DNA of 64,000 nucleotides from Liolophura sinensis. Lineage: Eukaryota; Mollusca; Polyplacophora; Chitonida; Chitonidae. The stretch spans positions 19,699,608 through 19,763,607 of the forward strand of contig NC_088300.1 in the NCBI RefSeq assembly GCF_032854445.1, read 5' to 3'. Of the stretch, positions 1 through 10,564 are shown in pieces; position 1 is the first letter of the stretch; every line of letters begins with the position of its first letter. The position numbers and the translations under genes were made by a program. The notes beneath the pieces were generated by a model that saw only the letters and a program-made list of their open reading frames with translations, did not search any database and was not told the origin of the DNA.

Positions 1-961
1 GTATGGTATCCATGGGAGCCACCCATGCCCACATGGCAAGGACCTTCGGCTGCTCTCGTGCAACTGTGTCAAACTGCAACGTTACAGACAGACAGACAGG
101 GCAGACATCAGACAGGCCAAGAACAGGCAGGCCTAGGGTAACTACGCCCAGAGAAGACGGGTACCTGCGCACCTTACACCTGAGGAACCGTTTCCTGACA
201 GTAACTCGTCAATCGATGCCTTAGGTCACCGGATAAGTCGGCAGACCGTGCCCAGAAGACTCATGACTCACGGTATTACTGCCTATCGACCATTCAGAGG
301 GCAGTTGTTGACAGCCGAACATCGTCGCCAAAGGTTGCGATGGGCTCGAATTGTACGCCGTTGGCAGCGACATGATTGAAAATGTCTTGTTTTCACGGAT
401 GAGAGCCGCTTCTGCCTGTTCCGAGTCGATGGCAGACAGCCAGTTTATCGTCGAAGAGGCGAACAAACGGCTGCATCATGCGTCCAGGAGGTGGTACCGT
501 TTAGTGTCGGCAGCGTGATGGTGTGGGCTGGGATTTGTGGTGAGGAACGGACACCACTGACCATCATCTGCGGGAACCCAACAGCTCATCGTTACGTGGA
601 TGAAATTCTACGTTCTGTAGTCCTGCCATTCCTTCAACAGCAGCCACGTGGTGTCCTGTACCAGCATGACAACGGCAGGCCCCATACAGCTCGAGTTGAG
701 CGGAACTTCCTGGACGCCAACGACGTCAACGTCTTGCCCTGGCCTGCGTGTTCCCCAGATATGTCCCCCCTATACCTTTGGGATATCATGGGTCGTCGGG
801 TAAGACAACGGCCACACCTTGCAGCTAACCGACAAGAGCTGGTGTTCGCTCTCCAAGATGAATGGCAACAAATCTCACGTCATCTCATCAGACGACTGGC
901 TTTTTCTATGCGTCGGAGAGTTTTTGCATGCACTGAAGCAAGGGGCCACATGCGATATTGA
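1..961 (+). pseudogene. Tc1/mariner-family transposase relic, truncated at the window edge
   Basis: An N-terminal helix-turn-helix-like stretch (3-224; 'RTFGCSRATVS', then 'RPRTGRPR') is followed in another frame by the DDE catalytic domain. The first acidic motif 'FTDESRF' is near 392-412, the second 'QHDNGRPHTA' near 662-691, and 'SPDMSP..LWDIMGRRV' at 754-801. The reading frame changes near 215-224 and an in-frame TGA lies at 377-379. Where Tc1 transposases normally read P-I-E-H-L-W-D, this copy reads P-L-Y-L-W-D, so the third catalytic acid is missing and residues appear deleted. It cannot encode active transposase. No terminal inverted repeat was identified; the left end lies outside the window. 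Confidence 0.85.
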
Positions 962-2190
962 TAAGTTTTGATACTGAATGATTTTAAAAATAATCAACTT
1001 TCTGTATACTATGCCCATTTTTAACCAAGGTGGAATGGCTTTTTTCTACCCCTGCTCTGTTTGTTCACTTGTAAAATGATTTGAGGGCAGCTTTGTCCGT
1101 TCTTACTCAAAGACTTTCAATATCTAAAGTCATTGGTCTTTTCAATATATTAAACTTATTTGCTTTGGTAAAATAAATTGATTTGAATTGTTTGTAAAGT
1201 TTCTTTTGGCCGTCAGTTTAGATACAGTCATACAGCCTGCAACACGCTGCAATTGAACTCTATTCTACTGAACGTGTACACACATCCATACTTCGAGTAT
1301 GTCAATAAAAAAATATAATCCTACTTGAAAGGCATTGAATCCAAAACACAGCGAAACACCATTTCACGCCTATTTCACTGCGTAGTTTATAGCGCAAACG
1401 ATTTATTACAAACTCTTCGGCAAGAACACACGGCCTGTTCTCTCGCGAAAGAAGGTCTTTACTCCACTTGACTGACGGACTGTCACAAATTGCCTTAAAG
1501 TGCTATAAATGTCAAATCTTCTCGAAATTCAAATAATCACCAGTTTCGGAAAGTTGTGCAAACTCTCTTTACAAATATCTCGTGACAAAGCGGCAAACAC
1601 CAAGGAATACTACCGCAACAAGAACATTTTGATGATTGGCACGTCGGCTCGGTAATCAACGCTTACGAGAAGAAATCGACAAACATTACCGTATACACTC
1701 AGCAAAATTTATGAGGAAATCGGATATAGATATATCACATTATACAATGATGATGAAATACAATTCTTGGATTACCCAACATATCCAACATTCGTGCACG
1801 CACTCGTAAACCAGAAAAGGCTGTTCCAAGTCAATCATCGTAAGGCCCATTCCAAAACAACATCAAAGACTAGTTCTAAAAAAAAGTGTAAGAAGTAATA
1901 TATACATACCGGTAGTAAATAAAGCCGGTAAAACTTAAGAAAGAAGCAGTGAACGGTTTTCAATGCTGCCGGATACATAGAGATGTATAATAAAGAAAAA
2001 TACATTGTCATGTTTAGAGATTTTGTTAAGAAAGGCCTATACTGATTCCCACAGACAAACATGCTAATTTTGGGGCATAACAACAATTTATTATCTCGAC
2101 CTTTTTACAGGGACATGTAAGAACCACAAACCTAATGGTCTAGGCTTCAAGTGAGTTTACAAATACGAAGGAGAGATACATAACATAGTG
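962..2190. other. Intergenic, no gene recognised
   Basis: AT-rich sequence following the Tc1 relic. Only short chance ORFs are present, and no conserved protein, RNA gene or repeat family was recognised. The proximal part may include the 3' end of the transposon. Confidence 0.5.
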
Positions 2191-2197
2191 GGTGGGG

Positions 2198-2198
<1 letters not shown>

Positions 2199-2238
<40 letters not shown>
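2199..2238. repeat. (GT)n microsatellite
   Basis: An almost pure GT dinucleotide run of about 20 repeats, immediately upstream of a degraded SINE. Confidence 0.95.
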
Positions 2239-2240
<2 letters not shown>

Positions 2241-2278
2241 TGGGTGATGGCTGGGGGGTGGTGGAGGTTTTTACCAGC

Positions 2279-2460
2279 CAGCGCGGCGAAATTACCCAGG
2301 AGCTCCTCACCAATGCGGTTGATGAGAGTTTAAGTCCAACTCATGCTGACTTCCTCTCCTGTTGTAAGAGGGTATGGCAAAAACGTGCAGATGATAGTGA
2401 GTTTTACCAGGGCTCTGCCCGGTTTCTTTACACCATAGTGCTGCCAATCAAATAAATAAT
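2279..2460 (+). repeat. Degenerate tRNA-derived SINE (family 1)
   Basis: Contains recognisable blocks of family 1: 'caccaatgcggt', 'gctctgcccggtttc', 'accatagtgctg' and the 'caatcaaataaataa' tail. The tRNA head is largely lost. A separate 5'-head fragment ('ggtctccgtggccgcgtgg') lies near 2549-2567. Confidence 0.75.
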
Positions 2461-2967
2461 GTAAGGTAGACTCGGCGAAAATAACCAATACGCCTTAATC
2501 AGATACTATCGTCAGGTTAACAATAATGCTGAAGTTCTAAAGGTTCGAGGTCTCCGTGGCCGCGTGGTCAAGTATAGACTGTATACGACATACACTAATT
2601 ACAAATTTACACTTGCATGTATACAGTCTGTGAAGAATTTATGTCAACGACGCAATAATGAATACAGTCATGTTTCACCGGAAATTAATCAGCCTGTTGA
2701 TGAAACATATTTATCTGTATGCATCTTTTGTGGGTTTGGGGACAATACACATGTACATGTACCATCCAAGACAACCTGTTGCGACAAGGTTATCAGCCTG
2801 TGCACTGTAACAGGGACCGTTCTCTTGATAAGGGCCCTCAACCTGTCTGGGGTCAGGATGTACACTGCTGAACCGTCTTGTAGCTTTTAGCCCTGTCTCG
2901 TTGGAGTTTCATCCCTGATACATCTTCTCTCTGCACGGTACCTAGTATTTTCTTTCTCTCATCCACA

Positions 2968-3034
2968 ATGAACATGGTCCTCGTCTTTCTGCCCATGCTG
3001 GCCGCAGTCTATGGTCAGGTACCCACACCATGCA
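2968..3034 (+). CDS. Ependymin-related gene, exon 1 (signal peptide)
   Basis: ATG at 2968, then a hydrophobic leader 'VLVFLPMLAAVYG' and 'QVPTPC'. Exon ends at TGCA|GTAAGC (phase 1). Reading on past the donor gives only a short unrelated tail ending at a stop near 3123, so the splice is preferred. Confidence 0.75.
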
Positions 3035-6000
3035 GTAAGCACAACACTGACTGTCTGCTTTATTTCACCTATCTTCAAGATAAAAAATGTAACGATTTTT
3101 GTATGCAGTATTTACTTTACTGATGAAAAGAAAGCAATGGGAAGATTTTGTTTGACTCATATAACGCGTAAAATCGACAACTTGCTTTACGCTGAAATGA
3201 AAGGATTGTTTTTTCTGACTTACTGAAACCGCATTACCGGCTTTCCACTAGTGTATGTAAATAAAAATATATCCTTATATAATCGCCTCAGTACAGTAAA
3301 CTCCCTGTCTGAATTAAAACAATCTTTTCAAACATTTATAGCATTAACAATTGAAGCATAAACAATTATAGCATGTATAATAGACCCAAAAGTTTGTTCA
3401 AAAATAATGAAGGGTGTTAATGCATGTTGATAGTGGGATGCCTGTTTCTTTCACTTATGCAATCAGTCAACGCCTATATGTTTGTCTTCAAGACGATTAT
3501 TCAGAAATTAAACAGGAAAAAGAATTGGAAATAACTAGATTACAGTTGTTCATCCATTTTAATGTCAATTCATTTCATAAAGCTTTTGTCCTCTACACCA
3601 ATATTTGCTGTCTTTAATGAAAGTGCAGTAAGATATTTTAACCAATCAAAGTGCAGATATCATGAATTAGTGTAACATCAACGTTACGTGACATGAAAGT
3701 GTCACATGGTAACTGCGTTAGTTTACAAAGTCACATGCTGTCTTAAATGTAGGTGAAGTGAGATTGCCTTATGTGACACTGACTCGCCTAGATCTGGAAC
3801 AGTTGTCAGTAATCTTTAAGATTACGATCAATCACAAAGTTGTGAGACTTGTCAGGTTATGGAGACCCAAATGAACACAGCACTGATATTGTTCTGACAA
3901 GCAACAAAGGCACATTTATCCTCTCACACCAAAATAAAATTTCTCTTAATAAACACATCTTCAGGACAATGAATGTTTTACGAGTTATAGGAAACTACAC
4001 AGTTTTTAGTTTATAATAAGCATATCTGGATAGAATGGGCGCAATGATAAGGGAACCTCCCACCAATGCGATCGCTGTGAGTCCAAGTCCAGCTCATGCT
4101 GGCGTCCTCTCCGGCCGTCCGAGGGAAGGTCTGTCAGCAACATGCTGATGACTATGGGTTTCCGCCGGGTTTCTTCCCATCATAATGTTGGACATCGTCA
4201 TGTAAGTGAAATATTCTTGAGTACGACCTAAAACACCCATCAAATAAATATATAAATAAATAAATAAATCTAGGTAGGAAAAGAGTATTCCTTGTACAAT
4301 TGCCCAAAATTTTCAAATGTCGTTTGAAAATACGTGTTCATGGACAAATAAATTTGAACTGTGCCGTAAGAAAAGGAACGGCAATCCTTTACGACAACTG
4401 TCAATCATACGACAACTGTCAATCAGCGCATTGTGTTTTGCCAGTATTCTGGTTATATATAATTCCTTCACTACTGCACTTCATACTATAACATTTATCG
4501 CCTTTCAGCTCCACCGCAGATGGAGAAGCTGCTGAAATAAAGGTAAGTCAGCCAGTATATATGTCCCTGCTTGTAATCGAAATTTATCCATTTTTATATA
4601 GATGTTCGTTTCTTTGTCATAACACATAGGTATCCAGATGGATACTGTCACATAGATTAAAAATCTTAAAAGGGCATATGTATGATTGGGTGATCAAATC
4701 TGTAACCTTAGTGATCCTGCTTTAAACGAATCAAATGGATTCACGCGATAAGCAGAAGCCAGTAGACAAACAATAATTGCTGCTTAATTAACACGCAATC
4801 TTTAGCTCTACGTTCATTCTTGAAAATGACATATTCAAGGAAAGACCTGAGTGTGTTCAGTAAACAGAAATTGTCAAATGACGGTTGCGTCGTATACGCC
4901 CTTTCACGAATTAACTGATGTGCCTCGTATCTCAGTTATGCGTGTTATGCCATTTATAACTATAATAAAGACATACACCTTGACTATGAAACGACCCATA
5001 ACTTTTGGCTGACCTACAAGAAACAGCCCCCACCTCATGATACCTTTCTCCTCCAGGTTGACCGGAGCACGCAGTACCAAAGACTAGCCAAAATCTCCCT
5101 TTTCAGAACCGTTCATTGCATCTCCGCTTCCAGCAGTGTTCCGTATATTCCCATTTCAGAACTGTTCATTACATCTCCGCTTCCAGCAGTGTTCCGTATA
5201 TTCCCTGTTCAGAACCATTCATTACATCTCCGCTTCCAGCAGTGTTCCGTATATTCCCTGTTCAGAACTGTTCATTACATCTCCGCTTCCAGCAGTGTTC
5301 CGTATATTCCCTGTTCAGAACCATTCATTACATCTCCGCTTCCAGCAGTGTTCCGTATATTCCCTGTTCAGAACCATTCATTACATCTCCGCTTCCAGCA
5401 GTGTTCCGTATATTCCCTGTTCAGAACCATTCATTACATCTCCGCTTCCAGCAGTGTTCCGTATATTCCCTGTTCAGAACTGTTCATTACATCTCCGCTT
5501 CCAGCAGTGTTCCGTATATTCCCATTTCAGAACTGTTCATTACATCTCCGCTTCCAGCAGTGTTCCGTATATTCCCTGTTCAGAACCATTCATTACATCT
5601 CCGCTTCCAGCAGTGTTTATCAGATGTGGGATATAATTGAGCGGTGTAAGGTGGATCTGGTTCACCCAACGGAATGGCATTTTAATCAACAGTGATCGAT
5701 GTCAGAGGGCACCAGAAAACAACATGTACATGCATCCGTAGCTGTTGTTGTCAAAAGATAATGTATAGAGAGAGAAGATCAACCACATTTCAAGTTAGTC
5801 AATGGAAAGTTAACCAAGATATTAGAACGATTTATTATGCGTGGTTCTCTGTTTATGCAGATCTATTTTACGGCGCATGGACTCAGGTAGGATGCCTCCC
5901 AGTCATTCTTGACACTTACTATCAGCCCAAGAAGGAATTCACCTCCAGAACGTAAGTTAGATTTTCCCAAAGAGTCTGAAAGACACGTTGATCTGAGACT

Positions 6001-6319
6001 TTGAAAAAAGCTAGCTTTCTTCACCTCATGAATGCTTCTTGAACGCTGAGAGCGACAATCAATATCATCTTGGCAAAACCATAGGCTTTAAGCCCGTTGA
6101 AATGTCACTTAGCTGTACAGAAAAGTATATCAGTTGAATACTCTAATAGGAAGATGCGATGATGTGCAGTATATCGTCAACTTAAAACTGCCAAACCCTT
6201 AACGGCTATAGGTCAATAAAACATGCCAGATTTTCTATACTTACTCTTTCAGTTTCTTTGACGTCACGCTGGGTATCAGTAATCCCAACATACTCGTCCC
6301 TCCAACCCAGTGTCAATAA
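2968..6319 (+). CDS. Ependymin-related secreted protein with a minisatellite-expanded centre (five-exon model)
   Basis: Proposed join: 2968-3034, 4520-4542, 5057-5645, 5861-5951, 6253-6319 (837 nt, 278 codons plus stop, open throughout). Exon 1 gives a signal peptide ending near 'AAVYG', then 'QVPTPC', the usual start of mature ependymin-related proteins. Exon 3 starts 'VDRSTQYQRLAKIS', matching the family's early strand. Exons 4 and 5 give 'YGAWTQVGCLPV' and 'FFDVTLGISNPN' plus 'LVPPTQCQ', the family's C-terminal signature with its conserved cysteines. The roughly 100-residue core of ordinary members is not recognisable; about 175 residues encoded by a 53-bp tandem repeat replace it. Ependymins are secreted glycoproteins and form multigene families in molluscs. 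It may instead be a decaying pseudogene. The end exons are confident; the centre and expression are uncertain. Confidence 0.7.
4029..4268 (+). repeat. tRNA-derived SINE (family 1), near full length, in ependymin intron 1
   Basis: Contains 'caccaatgcgatcgctgtga', 'ccagctcatgctggcgtcct', 'gtgaaatattcttgagtacg' and an (AAAT)n tail. Diverged from the consensus visible in other copies. Confidence 0.85.
4509..4542 (+). CDS. Ependymin-related gene, exon 2 with two alternative acceptors
   Basis: The upstream acceptor (AG at 4507-4508, pyrimidine-rich tract) restores the family motif 'TPPQ' after the signal exon, but then meets TAA at 4538-4540. A second acceptor 11 bp downstream (AG at 4518-4519) gives an exon 4520-4542 reading 'GEAAEIK', which joins in frame to exon 3. 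The donor is AAAG|GTAAGT. This looks like a small indel in an exon that once read PPQWE-like. Confidence 0.55.
5057..5645 (+). CDS. Ependymin-related gene, exon 3 containing the 53-bp array
   Basis: Acceptor ctcctccag|GTTGAC. The first 14 codons ('VDRSTQYQRLAKIS') are family-like, after which the tandem repeat begins. The frame stays open through the whole array. A strong donor CGGT|GTAAGG at 5645/5646 is phase 1, exactly the phase needed by exon 4. Without that splice the frame ends at TGA 5693-5695. Confidence 0.5.
5096..5614 (+). repeat. 53-bp minisatellite, about 9.7 copies
   Basis: Head-to-tail copies of a 53-bp unit containing 'catctccgcttccagcag' and 'ttccgtatattccctgttca', with few substitutions (accatt/actgtt/accgtt; ctgtt/cattt variants). 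53 is not divisible by 3 and the unit has no stop in any frame, so three overlapping plus-strand ORFs of 166-174 codons arise, each encoding a permutation of the same 53-residue period. Confidence 0.97.
5861..5951 (+). CDS. Ependymin-related gene, exon 4
   Basis: Acceptor ctctgtttatgcag|AT (phase 1 in), donor AGAAC|GTAAGT (phase 2 out). Encodes 'LFYGAWTQVGCLPVILDTYY', matching the family's G-x-[WF]-T-x-x-G-C-[IVL]-P-V motif. Confidence 0.8.
6253..6319 (+). CDS. Ependymin-related gene, terminal exon
   Basis: Acceptor ttactctttcag|T (phase 2 in). Encodes 'FFDVTLGISNPN', then 'LVPPTQCQ' and TAA at 6317-6319, the classic ependymin-related C-terminus (FFDIT-x-GI-x-PNVF-x-PP-x-C). Confidence 0.85.
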
Positions 6320-6476
6320 GCCGCGAGACTTAACACGCTCAAGTACCGACCACGCCCCTAGCCCGTCAAGACAACCAGCGCAGACGAATTTGGTCCATAG
6401 CGTCAAAGAATCAGGAGGTCAACAGAATTTCATATAGTTCACTGCTCTATGTTGGTAGAAATAATGTGTAAATTTA

Positions 6477-6482
6477 AATAAA
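6477..6482 (+). terminator. Polyadenylation signal AATAAA for the ependymin-related gene
   Basis: Canonical AATAAA 158 bp after the stop codon, on the coding strand, with no closer alternative noticed. Confidence 0.5.
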
Positions 6483-7264
6483 GCCTAAGAAGACTGCGCC
6501 ACATGGATGCTTTAACTAGATCGTAGTTAAGGTTTGAGCTCTTGCTGACGTGTGTTTTAACAGGATCATTCATGTACTGACTTTTGCAATTCATTTGCAA
6601 GCTGTGTTGTCTCTAAGCCATCAACGCCATTTTCATTTACTGTCTCGTATCTTTGTATTGAACCATGGCGATTTAGTACTAATGGGATCCAAGGTTCCAC
6701 GCTTTACGTCCACAGATTCATCAGTTAACTATAGCAGTGCACCCATCAACCATGCAAACTAATGTCTTGTGAGTCAAATAGTATAGAGTATGTCGTAAAC
6801 TATAAATCAATCAAACGTATCAATCAGGCGCTAGATCTATAGGCAATACATATTATATCATGGTGTCACTGAAGAAAACACGCGCTCCACCTGAAGTGAT
6901 TAGTGGGGAAACATTTCCTATACATTTCTCCGCTCAGAACATCTCTTGCATCTTTTGCGAAGATTAAAATCGTTGAAGAACCCATACATTCGACGCTCAA
7001 CTTTATTAATCATTCTTTATATTAAATGGTGTAGTCATCAAAGAAATAGTTGGTATTTCAGAAACAAAAGTAGATTCGTATTAGCTGCGACTAACCGCCA
7101 GAAGTCATTGCCGCGCGTGTTGAACTCACGTCCTGTGTTCACTGAACGACAAATGTTAATCAAATATGACCCTCCCAAAGATTAACAGATAGAGCGATTG
7201 ACAGATCTTTTATAGCAACTAAAAACCACACTGTAGGGCCAAAGGTCTAACCAAATCGTATGGA

Positions 7265-7625
7265 ATGAATGAATGGATGTATGCAGGTTTTGCGTCGTAC
7301 TTAACAATTTTTCAGTCATATAACGGCGAGGGGTCATGAGGCGTGTGTGCTGATACCGCGCCTTCTTGTGGCAGGGCGAGTCTGCCGCAACTGAAGTATT
7401 ACGCCGAAGACACCAGACATGACACCACGCCTAGACACCTCACCCAGTATACTGAAAACGGGTGAACCAGTCCCATTTCCTTGCCCAAATCTCGGTGCTG
7501 AGCGCCAAGAAGGCAGTAACAAGTACCATTTTTTAAGTCTTTGGTATGGCCCGAACGGGTTTGATCACGGGTCTCCCGACTTCGAGGCGGACGCTGTAAC
7601 CATTCGGCCATCGAAACAGTCCAAA
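7265..7625 (-). repeat. tRNA-derived SINE (family 2)
   Basis: On the minus strand a tRNA-like head is visible near 7560-7615 ('GATGGCCGAATGGTTACAGC', then 'GTGATCAAACCC', A- and B-box-like). The body carries 'ctgaagtattacgccgaaga', and the far end carries 'cgtacttaacaatttttcag'. Related pieces occur at 28.9, 31.7, 32.8 and 55.9 kb. It accounts for several overlapping ORFs here. Confidence 0.7.
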
Positions 7626-8382
7626 ATTGCATGAAATTTGGTTGATAATTTTGGAAGATTCAAGTGTCATGATTACAGACTGAGAGACGTAGGCCTACAG
7701 AAATATGCAAGTCTGAAAACATACCTCCTTCCGATGCAAAAATAAAGAAGTCAAATTCCAGGTGGTAACTCATTTTGTTTAATCTGAAGAGCAGTGTCTT
7801 AAGGCTAGAGCACTCACTTGAGACGTCATGTACATCCAGTAATAGTAGTCCCTTGAACTGAGGTTAAATGGCGTATCTGGCAAACCTGAGATCTGTAAAT
7901 GGTAACTTCACCGATAAAAGCTGGTGCAATTATTACAAATGCTATACACCGTTTTCAGGTTTTGGACGCTCACTGCGTAATATTGGTGACCCTGAAAACT
8001 ACTGACCTAGACATATATAAACACACTGCTTCCTCTATATCCACCAGGTCATGATACAGGACCTTTGGACAAAAGACAAAAAATTTCCCCTATATCAAAG
8101 TTGCACATTCTGTTAACTTTACAAAGGTGAACCAAAGCCTGTTCAGAAGGCTTGATTATATCCCCCTGGAAATATGCAAGTTTCAAGACAAAAAGTAATA
8201 GTTTAAGGCATTTATTTGTCTCCGAAAATTCAATTTTTGGACCAAATTTTAGGTCATTTAGCATGCCTCAAAATGATATACAATACTGACCTGGCTATTA
8301 ACAATTTATTTTCTTGTGTCAATCGAACAATACACTTTCATACCTTTACACAGCTATCCACACAAAATATATATCACTTATT

Positions 8383-8408
8383 GTGATTATTATTATTATT
8401 ATTATTAT
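8383..8408. repeat. (ATT)n microsatellite
   Basis: Short trinucleotide run 'attattattattattat'. Confidence 0.9.
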
Positions 8409-9410
8409 ATATCAATTTCTATTTAGTTTTACCATGCCATTCAAAATAAATTGTTCCCCAAACAATATTGTATACATAGTAACATGTGAAGCGTAATCCC
8501 TGTGTTATGGTAAAGTCACAAACAATTTGTGTCTCCTTACCTGAAGGACAAGAAACATATAAGTCACACTCTCAAAACTGACAATTTACAACCAAATAAT
8601 TCCAATCGAATGCTATAGAAATGCCTGTGTAAAATTTGTTATGGAAATTGCGATACCTTACAAACAGAACAGATTGTATCTACAGGTAAAAGGTGAATAC
8701 TGTCCTTTACACTTTCAATAATCCACTCTTTATCCACTCATCATACATTTGTACTATACCCCTGGGCAAAGGCCACACAAATGATTCACTGATTTGTCAT
8801 TTTAATCAATGTATTTATTTACTAGACTGCTGTTCAAAACCAACACCTGGTGACTGGTTACTGGTGGACATTTTGACGTACAGACTTGCACACCGTACTA
8901 GTAGAAAACAAGTAGCTATAACAAAAGTCTGTCAGACTCAAACAGTTCCATGGACAATGAGGGCAGAATTTCCTGTCCCAGAATTGAACTCGTACATGGT
9001 GAGCCAAAGGTTGAGTGTCACACTTTAATGCTGTTCTCAAGACGACGGATAAAACTGTTCCCTTGCCTCCCATGCATTGACTAATTCTAATTAACACAAC
9101 ATTCTGTTCTTGTTATCTCTACAGCAGGCACCACACAGATGATTTTTAACACGATTAAAGCTTAAAAAATGGTATAATAATTATCAGCTATGAATAGGTT
9201 TTCAAGGTTTGCACAAATAACATAACCTTGGTTATTTCAGAAGAGGGTTGGGAACAGAGCTGAACATCCAAGGCCATTTTGAGATGACGTGCATGGTAAG
9301 TCCAAAAATCTACTCTTCATCTGGAATTCTTATGTGTTCAAGGGAAATTAGAAATATGATGTCATGATACTTGTGCACCACACTGATATGGCTAAAACAC
9401 AAAACATCTG

Positions 9411-9645
9411 GGGGGCGTCCGTGGTTCAGTTGGTTAACCCGCTATAGCGCTGCGTAATGACCCAGGAGTCTCTCATCAATGCGGTCGCTGTGAGTTCAAG
9501 TCCAGCTATCCAGTCATACTCTGCCCTTAACCCGTGGACGGTTGTGGGTTTCCCTGGTTTCAAGCCACCATAATGCTGGCTGCCGTTGTATAAGTGAAAT
9601 ATTCTTGAGTACGGCATAAAACACCAATCCAAAAAATAAATAAAT
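9411..9645 (+). repeat. Full-length family 1 SINE with an 11-bp target-site duplication
   Basis: tRNA-like head with an A-box-like 'gtggttcagttggtt' (9421-9435) and a B-box-like 'gagttcaagtcc' (9492-9503), conserved body, then an (AAAT)n tail. The 11-bp direct repeat 'caaaacatctg' flanks it at 9400-9410 and 9646-9656, marking a retrotransposition event. Confidence 0.92.
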
Positions 9646-9656
9646 CAAAACATCTG

Positions 9657-10273
9657 CATTCTTAGCTTATAGCCTGACTGGATAAAATAAATAGCATGGA
9701 AACACTTTCAGTTTTCTCAATTTACAAGATTTCATCCACTTTAAACTGGGATATATAAGCCATCACAAAAACAAGAAGTTATGCTTTTTAAACTTCATGT
9801 GTATCCTTTACCAATGCATACATACACTGGGCCTAATGTTGTCTTTTCATGAAGAAGTACATGTAGAAGGCCAGCCAAGCAGATCCCTATTGAAGCAAAA
9901 AACACAGCAGATTCAAGGCCTTTAATCCATGTAGAATTGTTCTTTAACCTTAACCTCACACGAGCTATAGAAAGTGCAGTTCACAGTAACTACTGGCTAG
10001 CCAAGGAACACTGTGAACAGGAAATCGGCCTCCACTCTGAACTGCAACATGTGTTCCAAGACTGACAGATTATCTCTGTGCACAAAATCTACTTCAGCTG
10101 AAAATTCATTTTAACATCTTCTGCATAAAGGCCAAGTATACAATTTCCCCTGACAGCATACATTACTGGTACATGGATGTAGCAACTTCACATTACAGTT
10201 CCTATCTATATTTCCTTTCATCATCAAATATATTGTAACTGTTCAAAGTCTTTTGCTATACAAATTAACTCTG
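9657..10273 (-). other. Probable COQ8A 3' UTR
   Basis: Immediately downstream (minus strand) of the COQ8A stop codon. A variant polyadenylation hexamer ATTAAA (plus-strand tttaat, 9921-9926) lies about 350 bp after the stop. No ORF or structured RNA recognised. The UTR end is not determined. Confidence 0.4.
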
Positions 10274-10564
10274 TTATAACTCTGTTTCGACATCCCCAAA
10301 CTTGTAATTGTTCCACACGTCCGCAAATAAGGAATGACAGTCAATGCATGCCTGGAGTTTAGAGCAGAGCAGAAAGGCTCCAGACATCTTCCTGTGTAGG
10401 GAGTAGCTCTCATCAGGAGGGGCGGATAACCGATGCTTCAACATCACCGGGATCAGGTTCTGTATACGAGCTGTCGTCGTCTGTCGGCCAAAATCAAACT
10501 GACCGACGTGTCCGAACGCCTCACCAAGAATCATGACAGCATCCACATGTGCATCCTCCATCAC
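10274..10564 (-). CDS. COQ8A: COQ8A terminal coding exon 13
   Basis: 96 codons plus TAA (10276-10274): '[18 protein letters not shown]', '[20 protein letters not shown]', '[15 protein letters not shown]'. Acceptor gataaccag|GTGATG, phase 0. Matches the human C-terminal segment closely. Confidence 0.96.
   Translation of the reverse strand: MMEDAHVDAVMILGEAFGHVGQFDFGRQTTTARIQNLIPVMLKHRLSAPPDESYSLHRKMSGAFLLCSKLQACIDCHSLFADVWNNYKFGDVETEL

Larger units (their letters stand above)
6483..9399. other. Intergenic between the ependymin-related gene and COQ8A
   Basis: Apart from the family 2 SINE at 7265-7625 and an ATT run (about 8383-8408), I see only short ORFs without recognisable similarity. Confidence 0.5.

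Noticed and set aside
2192-2455. 87-codon ORF beginning with a Cys-Val run
   Set aside because: It reads through a GT microsatellite and a SINE remnant.
5096-5614. CRISPR-like array
   Set aside because: The units are directly abutting 53-bp copies with no unique spacers, in an animal genome; it is a minisatellite.
9426-9632. 68-codon minus-strand ORF
   Set aside because: It lies entirely inside the full-length SINE.
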